Shown: positions 61,447 through 64,000 of the stretch, in pieces | How positions within the stretch are numbered: position 1 is the stretch's first letter | Layout of the letters: each line of letters opens with the position of its first letter | Source of the DNA: Myripristis murdjan | Lineage: Eukaryota; Chordata; Actinopteri; Holocentriformes; Holocentridae | Length of the DNA stretch: 64,000 bases | Assembly (NCBI RefSeq): GCF_902150065.1 | Contig: NC_043981.1 | Coordinates: forward strand, 7,849,001 to 7,913,000 | Direction: 5' to 3' | The notes under the pieces: generated by a model | What the model was told of the DNA's origin: nothing | What the model saw: only the letters and a program-made list of their open reading frames with translations | Databases searched by the model: none | Position numbers and translations under genes: made by a program

Positions 61447-61530
61447 AACAAAGAAAAGAACAATCATTATTCTCCAAAACAAAGAAGTGAACAGTCATTA
61501 TTCCCTAAAACAAAGAAAAGAGCAATCACC
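61447..61530 (+). repeat. 31-bp tandem repeat, three units, each with an HMG-box core
   Basis: Units start with AACAAAG at 61447, 61478 and 61509, exactly 31 bp apart. Inside each unit a second word follows: GAACAATCATTATTC, GAACAGTCATTATTC, then GAGCAATCACC. AACAAAG fits the SOX/TCF core WWCAAAG, and AACAAT is a SOX core. Confidence 0.85.
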
Positions 61531-62585
61531 AAAGGCTTTTTGCTCTGTAAAATTCACTCATCAATGAAACTTTTGGGCTCTTGATCTTTAAAATCGCGAC
61601 TAGGCTCAAACACTCAAAATAGAACGTTCCACCACACAAATTTCACTGATCCTTATAAAAATGATACATCATAACCTACTCTTTCCATGTTTTCTTTGCC
61701 AATCTTGGAGCGCTGCAGTCAGAAAACAAAAAAATGTCTGGGACAACCAATTTATTGCCTGATTGGTTTACAGCTTCTTGCAGTGTAAGCTCAAAAAAGC
61801 CAAACCTCTCAGGTCGTATTGAATGAGATGGCGTTCTGGTTGGTGATCTTGGATCTGCATGCTGCTGACAGTATTTTGGTGGGACTGTGCAGCCAGCCAG
61901 ATAACTGTGAAAACTACCAGCAATAACAAACTCCTCAAGTGAGAGATCATTTGGTTGCTGCAACCACAAGATAACTCTTTTAACTGCACATTGAAAACTT
62001 AAAAATTGACCGTTCCTTGTTCCACTGCTCTGGCTAACTTGTTACTACTGCTTCACAAAATACCCTCTGGCACCATTTAAACTGTTTACTATTATTACAA
62101 GGCTTACAGTTGGATTCCTGTTAGCTGAATGCACAGCAAAATCAACAGAATAAATGTCACTGAGAGGGCAAAAATCAACACATACCAGGATCTCTCCAAG
62201 TCCATACCTGTCAGAGTTAATTTAAGACTTTAATGTTGTTTTGAACAGTCATATCAGCTCTATAAGTGGACAAACAACTCTCCCATCAATAATTTTCAGT
62301 CAAAAATCAGGACTGGAGAATTTGCTGTGTGCCTAGCTAATAACAGCTTATGTGCTATTTATGCTGATTTCCTCGGTGGTTATTGGTCAGGCATAAGTTC
62401 TCAGCTGTGGTCAAAACTTGAACAATAATAAAGCCTTTTGTACATCACATGAGCATCACATGGAATTTGCAATTCCTGCTATAGAGAGCTTGAGATACTC
62501 TCATTTTAATTTATAGTAACTCAATCCCTTTTTTTTTTTCTCTCTGATAGGTTGGTACCAGTGCTAGACAGAGAGGTGGCAGCCT

Positions 62586-62690
62586 GATTGGATTACCTAA
62601 GTCAAAGGCGCATGGGGATTGGCTGCTGGTCTGTTTCGTGTTTCCAACTTCGAGGGATTCTCGCGACAGGACCTGCTTGAACTGTGTGTT
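62586..62690. promoter_or_regulatory. CCAAT / TCTCGCGA promoter-like block
   Basis: Two inverted CCAAT boxes (GATTGG at 62586-62591 and 62617-62622, 31 bp apart) lie upstream of TCTCGCGA at 62659-62666. TCTCGCGA is most of the TCTCGCGAGA element found in TATA-less vertebrate promoters. The arrangement resembles a housekeeping promoter and is followed on the plus strand by a good splice donor at 62910. Confidence 0.5.
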
Positions 62691-62909
62691 GGAGCGGTCT
62701 AAACACACACACATTCACAGAGATCCACACATTTCAGCAGGAAAATACTGCACTGAACACTGTAAATCAAACACGCACGTGCACACACACACAGCACACA
62801 CAAACACATCTGTCCTGCAGTACACACCAAGCCCTCTGTACCACCGAGCTGTCCAGTGTGGACAGCAACAGGACCAGCGTGTCGACGATGACATCACACA
62901 GCCACCAAG
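62690..62909 (+). other. putative first exon of a plus-strand gene continuing beyond the window
   Basis: A strong donor AAG|gtaaga follows 62909, about 245 bp after the TCTCGCGA element. An ATG at 62888 with A at -3 would give MTSHSHQ before the splice, continuing in an unseen exon; the exon could equally be entirely 5' UTR. The exon is CA-rich. No family can be named from seven residues. Confidence 0.3.
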
Positions 62910-64000
62910 GTAAGAGGTTTACTTTACTCATTGGCATTATATTATCTCATTAGGAAGACTGTGTTTTGTTTGTGTTTTGCTCAAGCTGGAAATAAACAAG
63001 ATTTGACTCACATTTCCTGATCTAATTAAGGGCTAAGTTACCATGCAAGGTAAAGTTACTGTAACAAAAGCAGTTTCATTGGAAAAATTGGGTCAGATCT
63101 TGATTGGAGCATAGATGTTACGGTTGGGCTGATTACATCAGGCTAATGTTGACCTTATTACACATCAGATATCAGCTGGTCATGTGGTTCATTCCTCTTC
63201 GATTGCAGCTACATAAATGTAACACCTGCAGTGAAGCTGTGTTTTCTACTTATCTAATTGTAACCGTATGTTTAGAGGAAGAAATTATTCATTAAAAGGA
63301 CTAATGTATCCCAGAGTTTCACCTACTGTAGCGATGAATATTTGATATGGCTCTCCCTGTCTTAAAGAACCTGAAAAAATAGGCTTCATTGCAAAGTTTT
63401 AGTCTCCCATGATGATCCCAGTGCTTTTTCAGAGATTTTTCCACCCTGACAAGAAGGAAATTCAGCAGGAAACGCTAAATACTTGTACTATTTTTTGACA
63501 TGGAAATGGTCAAAAGTACTGACTATCAGAATAAAATATGAAGACTTCAGTCTAAAAGTATTAGCATCGTCTTTCCAAAACTCTTATCTGTCCACTTCTA
63601 ACTGGCCTTGATTAAGCCAACCCATACGCTACCTGTGTTAGTTGTCACAATGCTTTCTTGTAAGCACACCAACTTTGAAAGCGACAGCAACTCTGATGTT
63701 TACGTTAGAAAGAAAGACAGTTGATGAAATCCTGTAATGTGTCTCCCACTCGTCTTTATTATCAACTAGGCCTCTGCACTGAGAATGAAAAGAAATCACA
63801 GAGAAACAGCGATCCGTCACCGCTGTGGAAGCATCGGCAAATTTGTATCTGTCATTTGCGGAATAATAACAGTTCAGCTCATCAATACAGTCACATTAAG
63901 AGAAATGTCTCTGCTGCTGCATCTGCCACCCTGATATATGTGTGCGTTTTGATTAGGAGCCTAGACAGATCGCAGCTTCCTAAAATGCAATAAAACATTT
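62910..64000. other. right edge of window, no exon recognised
   Basis: If the putative first exon is real this is its intron 1. The last 230 bp (from about 63770) are non-repetitive and relatively balanced in composition. Nothing coding was identified. Confidence 0.5.

Noticed and set aside
60906-61463. 185-codon minus-strand open frame
   Set aside because: Translation of CA-rich and C-rich simple sequence; no domain.
61447-61530. CRISPR-like repeat array
   Set aside because: Units are contiguous 31-bp tandem repeats without distinct spacers, in a vertebrate genome.

Overview
This is nuclear DNA from a bony fish, most likely a percomorph-type teleost. The genes are split by many short GT-AG introns, and the CA/TG microsatellites and small non-autonomous DNA transposons are of kinds common in teleosts. 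There is no operon-like or prokaryotic organisation. Four complete genes plus one keratin partner were rebuilt exon by exon, and the reading frame closes across every junction.

Layout. 1-4.2 kb: no host gene, only one LINE fossil. 4.3-14.9 kb (+): arpc2, the p34 subunit of the Arp2/3 complex, 10 coding exons. 15.3-20.2 kb (-): a type I keratin-like intermediate filament gene of 8 coding exons, tail-to-tail with arpc2. 20.2-20.6 kb: a 387-bp head-to-head promoter region. 20.6-28.1 kb (+): a type II keratin-like gene of 9 coding exons. 30.7-31.8 kb (-): gpbar1 (TGR5 bile-acid receptor), a single coding exon. 31.8-41.4 kb: non-coding. 41.5-48.9 kb (-): aamp, a WD40 protein, 11 coding exons. 49-64 kb: gene-poor and rich in fossil transposons and tandem repeats. 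A CCAAT/TCTCGCGA promoter-like block and a possible first exon lie near 62.6-62.9 kb.

The order arpc2-gpbar1-aamp matches human 2q35 (ARPC2-GPBAR1-AAMP). The difference is the keratin pair lying between arpc2 and gpbar1. Type I and type II keratins are obligate partners, so two such genes fired from one short bidirectional region look like a self-contained heterodimer module. Both proteins are divergent: the type II protein is only 416 aa with short ends, and the type I protein has an unusual rod end and a tail with 21 consecutive serines flanked by Lys/Glu-rich sequence. A relationship to the thread-keratin (TK alpha/gamma) branch is suggested as inference.

The most unusual non-coding features are these: CA or TG repeats placed against splice sites in a consistent strand sense in four genes; a degenerate tandem array of about 115-bp period at 58-59.6 kb; three copies of one fold-back element within 3 kb; a 31-bp tandem repeat carrying HMG-box (SOX/TCF) cores; and several good CTCF-type motifs.
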